Shown: positions 42,178-51,274 of the stretch, in pieces | Position numbering within the stretch: position 1 is the stretch's first letter | Layout: each line of letters starts with the position of its first letter | DNA from: Slackia equolifaciens | GTDB lineage: Bacteria; Actinomycetota; Coriobacteriia; Coriobacteriales; Eggerthellaceae | DNA length: 64,000 bases | Reading direction: 5' to 3' | NCBI RefSeq assembly: GCF_003725995.1 | Contig: NZ_QIBX01000009.1 | Span: 1-64,000 of the forward strand | Notes under the pieces: model-generated | What the model saw: only the letters and a program-made list of their open reading frames with translations | Told to the model about the DNA's origin: nothing | The model's database searches: none | Program-made: the position numbers and the translations under genes

Positions 42178-43487
42178 AGTGACATCAGCGCTCCCTTCAC
42201 TTCCTTGAGCAGCTTGAAGAGGCCTCGCTTCTTGACGATGGGCATGAGGCGCTTGCGCAGGGGCTGGGACGGGGTGCCATCCACGACGAACATGGAGTTG
42301 AAGATCTCGCTGACCATCTTGGGGTACTCGGTGAAGAGGCGATCCCAGCTCTCCATGGTGTGGGGCCAGTCCTTGAAGGTCTCCAGGTCCTTGATGACGA
42401 AGGAATCCCTCAATTTTGACTCGTAGGAGGAAAGGCCCGCCGCCGAGACGTCCTGCCTGTCGATGGCGTCGCATGCCGCCTCTGCCGCGATCTGGCCGGA
42501 CGCCACCGCCAGATCCATGCCGCGGACGACGTAGCCCAGGTTCATGCAAAGCATGGCCGCGTCGCCTGCCACAAGGGCACCCGGGTGCACTAGCTTGGGG
42601 ATCATGTTGTAGCCGCCCTCGGGCACCATGTGGCCGGAGTGCTCGACGACCTTGGCGCCGCGGATGATGGGGGCGACGGCAGGGTGGTTCTTGAAGTCCT
42701 CAAGGGCCTGGTAGATGGTGGTGTCAGACTTGCTGAGGTTCTCGATGGTGGCCACGAGGCCCAGGCTGATCGACTCCTTGTTGGTGTAGAGGAAGCCGCC
42801 TCCCACGTTTCCGTGGGTGCAGTCGCCCACGAAGAGCATGGCCGCGCCCTCACCTTCCTTGCACAGGAAGCGGGACTCGATGGTCTCTGCCGGGAGCTGG
42901 AAGACCTCCTTGATGCCGACTGCCATCTCGTTGGGCTTGGGGCGCCTGGCGCCCAGGCCGCGCTCGGTGAGCAGGCTGTTGCACCCCTCGGCGATGATGG
43001 TGACATAGGCGGTGATGTCGTCCTCGCCGGCGCGGATGCCAATCACGTTGCCGGCCTCGTCCTTGAGCAGCTCCTCGACGGCGATTCCGGGGATGATGTC
43101 GCATCCGGCGTCCTCGCAGATGCCCATGAGCCACTGGTCGAAGTCGCCTCGCAGGACAGAGTAGCTGTCCTGGCCCTCCATGCCGAGCTCGCGGCTGGTG
43201 AAGTCAAGGGTCAGGTTGCTCTCGGGGTCCATGATAGCGATGCGCTCATGGGTGATCCTGCGCTCGAACGGGATGTCCTCCCAGGCGATCTCGCCGCCTG
43301 CGTACTCGTCGATGACACGCCTGAGCGAGTGCGCGTAGATGCGACCGCCGGTCATGTTCTTGGCGCCGGCGTACTCGCCGCGCTCGACAACGAGGACGCT
43401 CTTGCCCCTCTTTGCCGCAACATAAGCAGCGATGGCGCCCGCGCAGCCGCATCCGACGACAATGATGTCGAAGTCGCGTTCCTCCAT
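42174..43487 (-). CDS. fixC: FixC-like FAD-dependent oxidoreductase (ETF dehydrogenase type)
   Basis: A 437-residue flavoprotein. FAD fingerprint IIVVGCGCAGAIAAYVAAKRG (near residues 7-27, a Cys replaces one Gly-neighbouring residue), ERGEYAGAKNMTGGRIYA, and the C-terminal ALVAGDAAMLCMNLGYVVRGMDLA. FixC proteins accept electrons from ETF (FixAB) and pass them on through FixX. With fixAB (etfBA) upstream in the same cluster, the full FixABCX set is present, a known NADH-driven electron-bifurcating type of complex in some bacteria. Start ATG 43487 follows GGAGG; it lies 201 bases after dzr. Confidence 0.92.
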   Translation of the reverse strand: MEERDFDIIVVGCGCAGAIAAYVAAKRGKSVLVVERGEYAGAKNMTGGRIYAHSLRRVIDEYAGGEIAWEDIPFERRITHERIAIMDPESNLTLDFTSRELGMEGQDSYSVLRGDFDQWLMGICEDAGCDIIPGIAVEELLKDEAGNVIGIRAGEDDITAYVTIIAEGCNSLLTERGLGARRPKPNEMAVGIKEVFQLPAETIESRFLCKEGEGAAMLFVGDCTHGNVGGGFLYTNKESISLGLVATIENLSKSDTTIYQALEDFKNHPAVAPIIRGAKVVEHSGHMVPEGGYNMIPKLVHPGALVAGDAAMLCMNLGYVVRGMDLAVASGQIAAEAACDAIDRQDVSAAGLSSYESKLRDSFVIKDLETFKDWPHTMESWDRLFTEYPKMVSEIFNSMFVVDGTPSQPLRKRLMPIVKKRGLFKLLKEVKGALMSL

Positions 43488-43585
43488 CGTTCCTCCAATC
43501 AGTAAGACACGCGCTTTGCCGGAACAACAATCCATGAGGTCCATATCCTGCATGCGTACCGGCTTCGCATGTTGCCCTCAGTCGA

Positions 43586-43630
43586 CGGGCCGGAGGCGCG
43601 GCGCAGCTGCTTGCCCGCTCCTCCGGCCCG
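43586..43630. terminator. GC-rich hairpin between dzr and fixC
   Basis: CGGGCCGGAG (43586-43595) pairs with CTCCGGCCCG (43621-43630) around a 25-base loop. No T tract follows on the minus strand, so it may stabilise mRNA ends or only partly terminate. Confidence 0.45.
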
Positions 43631-43688
43631 TTTGGTCAGAAGCGCCTCAAATCAAGGGTGTGGGTCCTTGGCTTCAGCGCCGTGTTGG

Positions 43689-45623
43689 CTACAGGTTGCA
43701 GCCAGCGATGTAGCCTTCGTGGACAGCGTCCATGACCATGCGGGAGGCCTTGCAGTCGCCGATGCCGATGACCCTGACGTCCTCGCACTTCTCCTCGATC
43801 TGGGCGCGGAACTGGTTGAAGGTCGGGACGAAGCCAGAGGAGATGATTGTCTGGTCGACGTCCAGGGTCTCCAGGCCGCGGGGGCCGGCGAACATGGGCT
43901 TGCCGTCCTTGACGGCGACGAGCTGGGTGGAGGGCTTGATCGTGACTCCCGCCATACCCAGGCGAACCATGTAGGCGATGCCCATGACGCCGGGGACGAA
44001 GAACTCCGGGGAGCGGGTGGTGATGGTGACATCCTTGCCCCGCTCCTCCGCGAGGATCAGCGCGGTCTCGGCGCCCACGATGCCACCGCCGACAACGACG
44101 ACCCTGTCGGCATCGCTCTTGCAGTCGTTGTCCAGGAAGTCCATCGCGTACACGACGGAGGGGTCGTCCTGGCCGTCGATGTTGAGGTTGCGCACGGTGG
44201 CGCCGCAGGCGACGATGGCGACGTCGAAGCCGCCGGCTACAACGGTGTCTGCAGTGGCCTCCTCGTAGATGACCTCGATGCCCTCCTTCTTGAGCTGGGT
44301 CTCGTAGTAGGTGATGAGGCGGCCGAGGTCCTCCTTGCTGTCGGAGACGGTAGCCTCCTTCAGAACGCCACCGATCTTGCGCTTCTCGTAGATGGTGACG
44401 TCATGGCCGCACTTCTTCGCGGTGATGGCAGCCTCGCAGCCAGCGGGGCCTGCGCCGATGATGATGACCTTCTTGGGAACCTCAGCCTGCGGGTAGACGG
44501 GTTCGTCGAACTTGTACAGGGCCGCGTTGACGGCGCACTGGACGACGCCGCCGGAGAGCATGCCGCGGTCATGGCAGCCGACGCCGCAACCGATGCAGGG
44601 CCTGATGTCCTCAGGACGCCCCTCAGCTGCCTTCTTGGCCCACATGGGGTCGGCGAGCGCGGGCTTGCCGATGCCGATGAAGTCGCAGACGCCGTCCTCG
44701 AGCAGCTTCTCGCCGATCTCGGGGGAGTAGATGCCGCCGCACAGCATGGTGGGGATGCTAACAGCGTCCTTGATCATCTTCGCTGCCTCGACGTGGTTGG
44801 CGCCGTGCTTGGAGAGCAGGCCGGCCGCGTTTATGACCTCTGCATGGGAACCCCAGGTGATGTTGATGGCGTCCGCACCGGCTGCCTCGCACATCTTGGC
44901 GACCTCGCAGGTCTCCTCGATGGTGATGCCGCCCGGTTCGAAGTCGATGCCGGAGAGTCGGATAGCCAGCGGGAGGTTGGGGCACTTCTTCTTGATGTCG
45001 CGGATGACCTCGAGCAGGAAGCGGGCGCGGTTGTGCAGGCTTCCGCCGTACATGTCGTTGCGGGTGTTGTTGCGCGGCGAGAGGAAGTTGCTCAGCAGGA
45101 CGCCGCATGCCGCGTGGACGTCGACGATTTCGAAGCCCGCGGTCTGCGCGCGGAGTGCGCAGTCGCCGAAGTAACCGACGAAGTCGTGGATCTCCTCGAT
45201 GGTGAGCTCGCGGGGAACAGCGCCGCCGTTCTCGTACCAGGGCTCCCACTGGATGCGGGAAGAGGAGATCAGGTCGTCACCGCGCACGAACGCCGCGTCG
45301 CGGCCCGGGTGGACGATCTGCAGGCCGGGGATGGCCCCGTGCTGCTTGATGGTCTTTGCGAGGACGGACATGGGGCCGATGTAGTTGTCGCTGGCCAGGG
45401 ACAGTCCGACATGGTGGAACTGGGTCACGCCAGCGTTGTCCATGAACACGATGCCGGTTCCACCGTCGGCAGCCTCAGCGTACGCCTTGAGGGAGGCCCA
45501 GCTGGGAGAGCCGTCCGGGTTGCCCAGCTCGGTGCCCATCGGCATGCGGATCGCTCGGTTCTCGACCTCTAGGTTACCGATGTAGCCGCGCTCGAAGGTC
45601 TTCGGATAGAACTTGTTCTTCAT
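43689..45623 (-). CDS. dzr: Daidzein reductase (NADH:flavin oxidoreductase, Old Yellow Enzyme type)
   Basis: A 644-residue enoate-reductase-type flavoprotein. FMN-binding barrel (1-335) with QIVHPGRDAAF and DVHAACGVLLSNFLSP. The [4Fe-4S] cluster uses Cys343, 346, 350 and 363. An FAD domain (GAGPAG at 390-395) and an NAD(P)H domain (GGGIVG at 512-517) follow. From memory the sequence matches known daidzein reductases (DZNR), which reduce the isoflavone C2-C3 double bond to give (R)-dihydrodaidzein. Position next to ddr, tdr and the racemase gene supports this strongly. It is cytosolic. The related alternative is a bile-acid BaiCD-type enzyme, made unlikely by the neighbours. Confidence 0.92.
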   Translation of the reverse strand: MKNKFYPKTFERGYIGNLEVENRAIRMPMGTELGNPDGSPSWASLKAYAEAADGGTGIVFMDNAGVTQFHHVGLSLASDNYIGPMSVLAKTIKQHGAIPGLQIVHPGRDAAFVRGDDLISSSRIQWEPWYENGGAVPRELTIEEIHDFVGYFGDCALRAQTAGFEIVDVHAACGVLLSNFLSPRNNTRNDMYGGSLHNRARFLLEVIRDIKKKCPNLPLAIRLSGIDFEPGGITIEETCEVAKMCEAAGADAINITWGSHAEVINAAGLLSKHGANHVEAAKMIKDAVSIPTMLCGGIYSPEIGEKLLEDGVCDFIGIGKPALADPMWAKKAAEGRPEDIRPCIGCGVGCHDRGMLSGGVVQCAVNAALYKFDEPVYPQAEVPKKVIIIGAGPAGCEAAITAKKCGHDVTIYEKRKIGGVLKEATVSDSKEDLGRLITYYETQLKKEGIEVIYEEATADTVVAGGFDVAIVACGATVRNLNIDGQDDPSVVYAMDFLDNDCKSDADRVVVVGGGIVGAETALILAEERGKDVTITTRSPEFFVPGVMGIAYMVRLGMAGVTIKPSTQLVAVKDGKPMFAGPRGLETLDVDQTIISSGFVPTFNQFRAQIEEKCEDVRVIGIGDCKASRMVMDAVHEGYIAGCNL

Positions 45624-45695
45624 GATCGCTCCAATTCAAGATGGGTCTGCCTTCCCCTGAGACAAGCAGGGGTATTGAGGCACCTTGATAGGTTG

Positions 45696-46199
45696 TTAGT
45701 GCTGCTGTGCCTTTTCAGCCTTCGCAGGGTCGAAACCCGACACCTTGGCGGCGAGGAGCTGAACGGGGCGCAGGAAAATGGGCACTGCGATGACAGCCAG
45801 GATAAGGACAACGGGCAGGTTGAACATGATGTCAGCCATTGCACCGGCAAGTCCCTTAGTGCCGAGACCGGCGATCAGGAAGTTGCAGAACGTGATGCAG
45901 ATGCCCATGCAGAGGCCCAGCACCACAGCGCAGCACAGGTAAGAACCCAGGCCACCCGGCCTGAACTTGAACAGGCCGGCAAGCTTCATACCCCAGGTCA
46001 TTGCCGGCACGAGCGTGCCGGCGGTAAAACCGACGCAGAAGCTGGAGATGAACGTGCCGACAACGGCCTCGACGGTCATGAAGTGGACGCCGAGCCTCAT
46101 CTCGATGGAGATGTCGACGAACACAGTGAGGACGATGCCGAGAACGATGTTCATCGCAACGTTGACAAACAGAGCAAAGCCCTGTGGACCCTTGAACAT
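45696..46199 (-). CDS. Small membrane protein of the equol cluster
   Basis: A 167-residue protein with about four membrane helices, for example FALFVNVAMNIVLGIVLTVF, ISSFCVGFTAGTLVPAMTW, SYLCCAVVLGLCMGICITF and LPVVLILAVIAVPIFL. The short basic C-terminus is probably inside. AAGGAGG precedes the ATG. The two helix pairs recall DUF2798-like proteins. Being fixed between ddr and dzr, it could move isoflavones across the membrane or anchor the enzymes, but nothing in the sequence proves either. It has no transporter motif I recognise. Confidence 0.7.
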   Translation of the reverse strand: MFKGPQGFALFVNVAMNIVLGIVLTVFVDISIEMRLGVHFMTVEAVVGTFISSFCVGFTAGTLVPAMTWGMKLAGLFKFRPGGLGSYLCCAVVLGLCMGICITFCNFLIAGLGTKGLAGAMADIMFNLPVVLILAVIAVPIFLRPVQLLAAKVSGFDPAKAEKAQQH

Positions 46200-46295
46200 A
46201 TGTGACCCTCCTTGTAGAAGCCGATGGAGATAGTGCCGCTGACAAGGCAACGGCACTACTCAACGAAGACTCGATCTGAGCGAGAGGCGAGGGGG

Positions 46296-47156
46296 CTAGA
46301 CCTCGATCTCGCCCTGCATGCCGCCGGTCACAGCGCCGGCGCAGCCGCCGTCGACGGGGATGTTGGCAGCGGTGATCTGGCGGGACTCGTCGGATGCCAG
46401 GAACAGGTAGGCGTAGGCGATGTCCATCGGGTCGATAGCCTGCTGGGTGGTCTGGGCTGCAACCAGGCCGCTTGCCATCTCCTTGGGGATGTTGGACATG
46501 GCCTCGGTCCAGACCAGGCCCGGGGTGACGGAGTTGCAGCGGATGCCGAAGGGGCCGCCCTCAGCGGCGAGCTGGCGGGCCAGGGACAGGCAGGCGCCCT
46601 TGCAGGCAGCGTGGCAGGCCTGAGGGGAGTTGCTGCCCTGGAGGCCGACGGTGGAGGAGGTGATGATGATGGAGGCGCCGTCTGCCTTCTGCAGGTAGGG
46701 CCATGCGCAGTTGCAGACGTTGTAGACGAGGTCGAGCTCGTTCTTGATGCCGTAGTTCCAGATCTCCGGGGTCATCTCGCCGAAGGGGGCCATACCGGGG
46801 TGGGACGCGTTGTTGATGACGACGTCGATGCCGCCCATGAGCTCGGCGCACTCCTCAACCCACTTCTTCACGGCGTCGTAGTCAGACAGGTCGACGTCCA
46901 TGCCGGCGGCCTGGTAGCCCTTGGCCTTCAGCTCGTCGGCGACGGAGGCTGCCACGCCGGGGGTGCGGCCGGAGCCGCAGACGAAGGCGCCGTGTGCGCA
47001 CAGCAGCTCCTGGGTGACCCTGCCGACGCCCTTGGTGGTGCCGGTGAGCAGGATCTTCTTGCCCTTCAGGCGCTGGCCGACGGACTCCTCGGGGGAGATC
47101 CACTTACCGAACACGGGTGCGCCGGGCATCTTGGGGACTTTGACTTCCTGTGCCAT
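46296..47156 (-). CDS. ddr: Dihydrodaidzein reductase (short-chain dehydrogenase family)
   Basis: A 286-residue SDR protein. NAD(P)-binding LLTGTTKGVGRVTQELL (37-53) and VVINNASHPG (112-121) are typical, as is the catalytic Ser in IIITSSTVG (about 168). The active-site Y-x-x-x-K reads H-A-A-C-K here (182-186), so His stands where nearly all SDRs have Tyr. From memory the start MAQEVKVPKMPGAPVFGKWI matches known DHDR, which reduces (S)-dihydrodaidzein to trans-tetrahydrodaidzein with NADPH. ATG 47156 follows AAGGAAAGGAA. Next gene downstream is the small membrane protein. Confidence 0.92.
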   Translation of the reverse strand: MAQEVKVPKMPGAPVFGKWISPEESVGQRLKGKKILLTGTTKGVGRVTQELLCAHGAFVCGSGRTPGVAASVADELKAKGYQAAGMDVDLSDYDAVKKWVEECAELMGGIDVVINNASHPGMAPFGEMTPEIWNYGIKNELDLVYNVCNCAWPYLQKADGASIIITSSTVGLQGSNSPQACHAACKGACLSLARQLAAEGGPFGIRCNSVTPGLVWTEAMSNIPKEMASGLVAAQTTQQAIDPMDIAYAYLFLASDESRQITAANIPVDGGCAGAVTGGMQGEIEV

Positions 47157-47301
47157 GGTTGGTTCCTTTCCTTGTCTTGGGCCGTCTTCCTTTGCAGCCC
47201 ATCTTTGGCTCGCAAAATGCGGGCTCATGTCCTAGTGAGGAGACGATGCAGCGCAGCCTAGTCAGGATTGCACTGCAGCGCCATGCCATTGAGGCAGGGT
47301 G

Positions 47302-48762
47302 CTACATAGTGGAGATCGCGTGGCGGGCGGCGATGCGTCCGGAGGTGTGGGCGAAACCGTTTGCTGCGCCGGGAACCTCCATGTTGTAGGAGTCGCCGTA
47401 GAGACCCGTGGCGTCCAGACCGACCGCGTAGAGACCGGGAATGGCGTTGTAGTCGGCGTCGACGACCTGCATGTTGCCGTTAATGCGGATGCCGCCAGCA
47501 GAACCCATGGTGCCGGCAGCCAGAGGGATGGCATAGAAGGGACCCTCGACCATCGGGCGGAGGTACTGGGGCTTCTTCATAAAGGCGTCGTCGTAGCCCT
47601 TCTCGCATGCCTCGTTGTAGTCGGCCATAGTTGCGACGAAGGTGTCTACAGGCACGTCAATGAGTGCTGCGAGCTCCTCGAAGCTGCCAGCCTTCTTCAC
47701 CAGGCCGGACTCGAGATTAGCCTCGAGCTCGATAGGGAGGCGCTCCATCGGCTTGTGGTACACGACGAACTCGCCGATCGCGATCTCGGAACCCTCGGCC
47801 ACCAGACGGTCGATGTCCGCCTGGGAGAGGATGGACCAGACCACGCCGCCGGGCTGCTTGCCGTAGTAGGTTCCGATGTCGCCGATGTTCTCGGCAACGG
47901 ACTCGGCCGCGAAGCGCCTGCCGGTCTTGTTGATCCACACGCCGGGGTTGACGCCCGCGCCGCCGACCTGGGAGTCCATGGTCATGTCACGGCCGCCTGC
48001 TGCGAGAATCGGGCAGGTGGTGATGGAGGTGGGGTCTGCGCCCGCGGAGAGGGCGAGGTCGAGGCCGTCGCCGACGTTCTGCAGCGGGGTGAGGGTGTTC
48101 ATGTTGTAGGCAGCGGGGGCGAACCAGCTGTACTTGAAGATGCGCTCCGGGCTGGAGCCCATGCCGCCGGTTGCCAGGATAACGGCCTTGCCGCCGACGC
48201 GCAGGGGCTCGCCCTCAGGCTCTGCGACGACACCGACGACAGCGCCTTCCTCGATGATGAGCTCCTTGGCGGGGGTGGAGGTGAAGATGTCGACGTCGAG
48301 CTTCTGGATGGCGTCGAGCAGGACTTCCTGGCAATGGGCGCCGAGGCCCTCGGGCAGATGGAAGGTCCAGACCTCGTTGGGGTCGTCCTCTGCGGCGATG
48401 TCGCAGGCCTTGTAGACGACGCCGAGGTCGCGGTAGATGTCGATGGTCTCTGCGGAGTTCTCAACGAAAGCGCGGACGACGTCGTAGTTCGCGCGCTGAT
48501 GGCTGTAGCCCATGAACTTCTCGATGCCCTCCTGCTTGGTCGGGAAGTGGTACTTGGAAAGACGCGGGGTGCCGAGCTCGTTCTGAATAGAGGACTCGAA
48601 GGCAGCGGTGCCTTCGGCGTACATGGAGAGGCCTCCGGTCTCGGGCATCTTCTCGAGCACCACGACGCGCTTGCCCTCACGGGCGGCGATCAGCGCTGCA
48701 GACTTTCCAGAGGCGCCTCCTCCAACGACAACAAGATCATACTCAACATCGAATTTTGCCAT
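47302..48762 (-). CDS. tdr: Tetrahydrodaidzein reductase (FAD-dependent, equol-forming)
   Basis: A 486-residue flavoprotein of the fumarate reductase/FAD_binding_2 group without a haem or signal peptide. FAD motifs: DLVVVGGGASGKSAALIAA (9-27), EKMPETGGLSMYAEGT, AVILATGGMGSSPERI and the C-terminal VPGAANGFAHTSGRIAARHA. From memory it matches THDR, which removes the C4 hydroxyl (with loss of the C3 hydrogen) from trans-tetrahydrodaidzein to give (S)-equol. The electron donor is not certain; the adjacent ETF genes make ETF or a flavin relay plausible. It follows etfA by 111 bases. Confidence 0.93.
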   Translation of the reverse strand: MAKFDVEYDLVVVGGGASGKSAALIAAREGKRVVVLEKMPETGGLSMYAEGTAAFESSIQNELGTPRLSKYHFPTKQEGIEKFMGYSHQRANYDVVRAFVENSAETIDIYRDLGVVYKACDIAAEDDPNEVWTFHLPEGLGAHCQEVLLDAIQKLDVDIFTSTPAKELIIEEGAVVGVVAEPEGEPLRVGGKAVILATGGMGSSPERIFKYSWFAPAAYNMNTLTPLQNVGDGLDLALSAGADPTSITTCPILAAGGRDMTMDSQVGGAGVNPGVWINKTGRRFAAESVAENIGDIGTYYGKQPGGVVWSILSQADIDRLVAEGSEIAIGEFVVYHKPMERLPIELEANLESGLVKKAGSFEELAALIDVPVDTFVATMADYNEACEKGYDDAFMKKPQYLRPMVEGPFYAIPLAAGTMGSAGGIRINGNMQVVDADYNAIPGLYAVGLDATGLYGDSYNMEVPGAANGFAHTSGRIAARHAISTM

Positions 48763-48873
48763 GGTTTCCTCCTTCTTGGGAGTCTGATTTTCACCGCTGC
48801 GTCGGCGAATCCGGCGCAGCGGTATCGTCTAAGTGAATCGATCGAGTGCTGGATAAGCCCTGATCGTGCGCTG

Positions 48874-49788
48874 CTAGGCGCCTTTGATCGCTGCGGTCAG
48901 GACGGGGATTATCTCCTTCACGTCGCCCACGATGCCATACGCACACTCGCGGAAGATGGAAGCCTCCGAATCGTTGTTGACGGCGACGATGACCTTGGCT
49001 CCGCGAACGCCGGTCATGTGCTGGGGCGCCCCGGAGGAGCCGAGGGTCAGGTACAGGCGAGGAGAGATTTTCTGGGTGGAGGTTCCGACCACGCGGTCGT
49101 GCTCGAACCAGTGGTAGTTGTCGCACAGGGGCAGCGTGCAGGCGACCTCTGCGCCGAGAGCTGCGGCGAGCTCCTCAACCAGGGCGAGGTTCTCCTTGGC
49201 TCCGATTCCCAGTCCCACGCCGACGACTTTCTCTGCGGTCAGCAGGCCGTTGGAGGCACACCCGTCACAGTTAGTGGCAAGCACGGTGAGAGAATCGAGC
49301 GCGCTAGCGCTCCCCGTGGCAACCTCAGCGGCCGCGCCTGCATCGGCCTCGTCCCCGCCGTCGGCAACGATGCAGACGGCGGGGCCGGATGTCTCAAGGA
49401 CCTGCACGGCAGCCGCATCGGCGACAAGGCGCTCGACGACCGTTTTGCCCTCTGAGACGCTGACGCTGGTAACCGCGGCGGCGACCGCTGCGGAGAGCTT
49501 CACGGCGATGGCGCCGGCGATGGCGCGGGCGGTGGCGTCGTCCGAACAGAGCACCGCTGCGGGCTGCTCCTGGGCAGCCCTATCCGCAATCGCGGGGGCG
49601 AGCGCCTCGGCGAGAGTGGCGCTGGTATCGTACAGGGTCACCGATGCGGGGCCGAGCGCGGCAACGGCGTCTGCACGGCTTGCGTCGCCGAAGACCAGGG
49701 CCTCGTAGGGCGCGCCGCTCTTGGATGCGACGTCGGCCACGTGGGCGGCGCTCATGTCATCGGCCACCAGAATCCAAACTTTGCTCAT
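48874..49788 (-). CDS. etfA: Electron transfer flavoprotein, alpha subunit (FixB/EtfA-like)
   Basis: A 304-residue EtfA/FixB. The N-terminal part is an Ala-rich Rossmann-like domain (SKVWILVADDMSAAHVADVA). The C-terminal FAD-binding region is LYLTLGSSGAPQHMTGVRGA, VIVAVNND and YGIVGDVKEIIP. With EtfB it forms the soluble heterodimer that carries electrons between flavin dehydrogenases and FixC-type acceptors. The ATG directly follows the etfB TAG. Members like this are reported in equol clusters. Confidence 0.93.
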   Translation of the reverse strand: MSKVWILVADDMSAAHVADVASKSGAPYEALVFGDASRADAVAALGPASVTLYDTSATLAEALAPAIADRAAQEQPAAVLCSDDATARAIAGAIAVKLSAAVAAAVTSVSVSEGKTVVERLVADAAAVQVLETSGPAVCIVADGGDEADAGAAAEVATGSASALDSLTVLATNCDGCASNGLLTAEKVVGVGLGIGAKENLALVEELAAALGAEVACTLPLCDNYHWFEHDRVVGTSTQKISPRLYLTLGSSGAPQHMTGVRGAKVIVAVNNDSEASIFRECAYGIVGDVKEIIPVLTAAIKGA

Positions 49789-50511
49789 CTACAGCACCCC
49801 CTCGGACTTGAGCGCAGCGACGAGCTGGTCGACAGCTGCCTGCGGGTCCGATCCGTCAAAGATCTTCGAAGGCTGGGCATCGGGCTCGTGGGTCCCGCCC
49901 ACGGTGAAGGTAGCTGCGCCTTCGGTCTGCGCGCCAACCCTCTCAACCGGCTTCTTCCTAGCTACGAGGACAGCTCGCATACCGGGCTTGTTCTCCTCCT
50001 CGCGGCGGGCTGCGACGGCCAAGACAGCGGGGCCCTCGACGGCGATGTCCTGGGTGCCTGCGCCGAAGCGGCGGGTCACGACGAGCTTGCCGCCCTCCCT
50101 CTTTGCTGCATCGACTGCGTTGATGCAGGGCCAGCCAAGCAGACCGGCCAGCAAGCTCGGAACCATGGGCTGCCAGATGCAGTCACCGATGGCCACGAGG
50201 TCGACACCCTCGACACCCTTGACGGCGTTTGCCAGCGCAGAGGCCAGCTCGGTGGGCTGAGCGAGGATGTCCACGCCCTGGACCGCCACGGTGGTCTCGA
50301 TGCCGCGGGCAGCGCCAAAGGCGACGTCGCCGCTGTCCATCGTGACGCCCGTCACGTCGCCATCTCCGGCAGCGTCGAGCGCTACCTGGATAGCGGCGTG
50401 GTCGTCGTCCCCCACCTCGGGGCGATCGGCAAGCCACTTGACGGCTCCGTCTGCACCCACCCGCTCGTCTGTGGGGTTCATTGCCCATTTGAATACTGCG
50501 ACAGTGGTCAT
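49789..50511 (-). CDS. etfB: Electron transfer flavoprotein, beta subunit (FixA/EtfB-like)
   Basis: A 240-residue EtfB/FixA: MTTVAVFKWAMNPTDERVGA start, DHAAIQVAL, GVDLVAIGDCIWQ and GWPCINAV fit the family, and the end loops over EtfA. The nucleotide-binding loop that decides between AMP-type and bifurcating FAD-type ETF cannot be settled by eye. The gene is 15 bases after the racemase gene and abuts etfA without a gap. Confidence 0.92.
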   Translation of the reverse strand: MTTVAVFKWAMNPTDERVGADGAVKWLADRPEVGDDDHAAIQVALDAAGDGDVTGVTMDSGDVAFGAARGIETTVAVQGVDILAQPTELASALANAVKGVEGVDLVAIGDCIWQPMVPSLLAGLLGWPCINAVDAAKREGGKLVVTRRFGAGTQDIAVEGPAVLAVAARREEENKPGMRAVLVARKKPVERVGAQTEGAATFTVGGTHEPDAQPSKIFDGSDPQAAVDQLVAALKSEGVL

Positions 50512-50526
50512 GGTCTCACCGCGCCC

Positions 50527-51003
50527 TTACTTTGCGTCCCAGTCGCAGACGTCAGTCCAATCAACGCCCATGTCGAGGGCAACCTGGATGGCAGCGCCAT
50601 TTGCATCGGGGAACTCGTTGACGGCGATCTCCAGGTTGTGGGTGGCAGGCTGCGGGGGGAAGATCATCTCGCGGAACTTGCCGTGGTTGAACTCGACGGC
50701 AGGGGTCAGGCCCAGGGATGCGAAGTGCTCCTTGGCGGCGTCGAAGTCGTCGACGCGCATGGCGATGCCGCTGATGCCCTCGCCTACGGTCTGCAGGGCC
50801 TTGTAAGCGCCGATGGCGTCGTGGTCGTGCATGGGTGCCATGACCTCGATGCCGCCGGACTTGGGCAGTGCGACGCGCAGACCCATGTGCTCGTCGTCGT
50901 AGGGGCCGTAGAATGTCACCCCCAGAAGCTTATTCAGGTCCTCAACTGCCTTGTCGGCATCTGCAGCGCGCAAAGCGATGCGGTTGAGCTGTGCCTTGAT
51001 CAT
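50527..51003 (-). CDS. ifcA: Dihydrodaidzein racemase (vicinal oxygen chelate fold)
   Basis: A 158-residue protein of the glyoxalase/VOC (methylmalonyl-CoA epimerase-like) fold: LNRIALRAADADKAVEDL, GIEVMAPMHDHDAIGAYKAL, GISGIAMRVDDFDAAKEHF and HNLEIAVNEF supply the expected metal-binding and beta-alpha pattern. It is the first gene of the equol operon and matches, from memory, the L-DDRC/IfcA racemase that turns (R)- into (S)-dihydrodaidzein, the form used by ddr. AAGGAGAG precedes the ATG. The gene symbol is remembered and less certain than the function. Confidence 0.88.
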   Translation of the reverse strand: MIKAQLNRIALRAADADKAVEDLNKLLGVTFYGPYDDEHMGLRVALPKSGGIEVMAPMHDHDAIGAYKALQTVGEGISGIAMRVDDFDAAKEHFASLGLTPAVEFNHGKFREMIFPPQPATHNLEIAVNEFPDANGAAIQVALDMGVDWTDVCDWDAK

Positions 51004-51185
51004 CCTTCACTCTCCTTTCGAATGAGCTTTCGCGCGGGCTGCCGGCTTTTGCCGAGCCTGCGTTCTTCGAGCTCAATTTTCCGGGGAAGCGCTGGTTCCG
51101 TGAGTATCCCCTGAGTGACGAACGAATACTCTTGCGTAGTCGGATGGGTACTGCTTGGAGATGCCATCAGGGCCGCGTTGCGATA

Positions 51186-51198
51186 CTTTCGATACCCT
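51186..51198 (-). promoter_or_regulatory. Motif shared by the equol operon and its regulator gene
   Basis: CTTTCGATACCCT (minus strand AGGGTATCGAAAG) lies 183 bases before the racemase start. It recurs at 52313-52325, 197 bases before the regulator start and in the same orientation. It is a candidate binding site for the LuxR-type protein or another common regulator. Confidence 0.5.
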
Positions 51199-51274
51199 GG
51201 GGACGTCGCGGCGCTGCTAGGCATGACGGTCTCATGGGAGCCGCCACCCGGAAAGCCCAGGCGGGACAAGAAAA

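Noticed and set aside
43689-45623. Bile-acid BaiCD-type reductase as an alternative for dzr
   Set aside because: The neighbours (ddr, tdr, racemase, ETF) match the equol pathway and no other bai genes are present.
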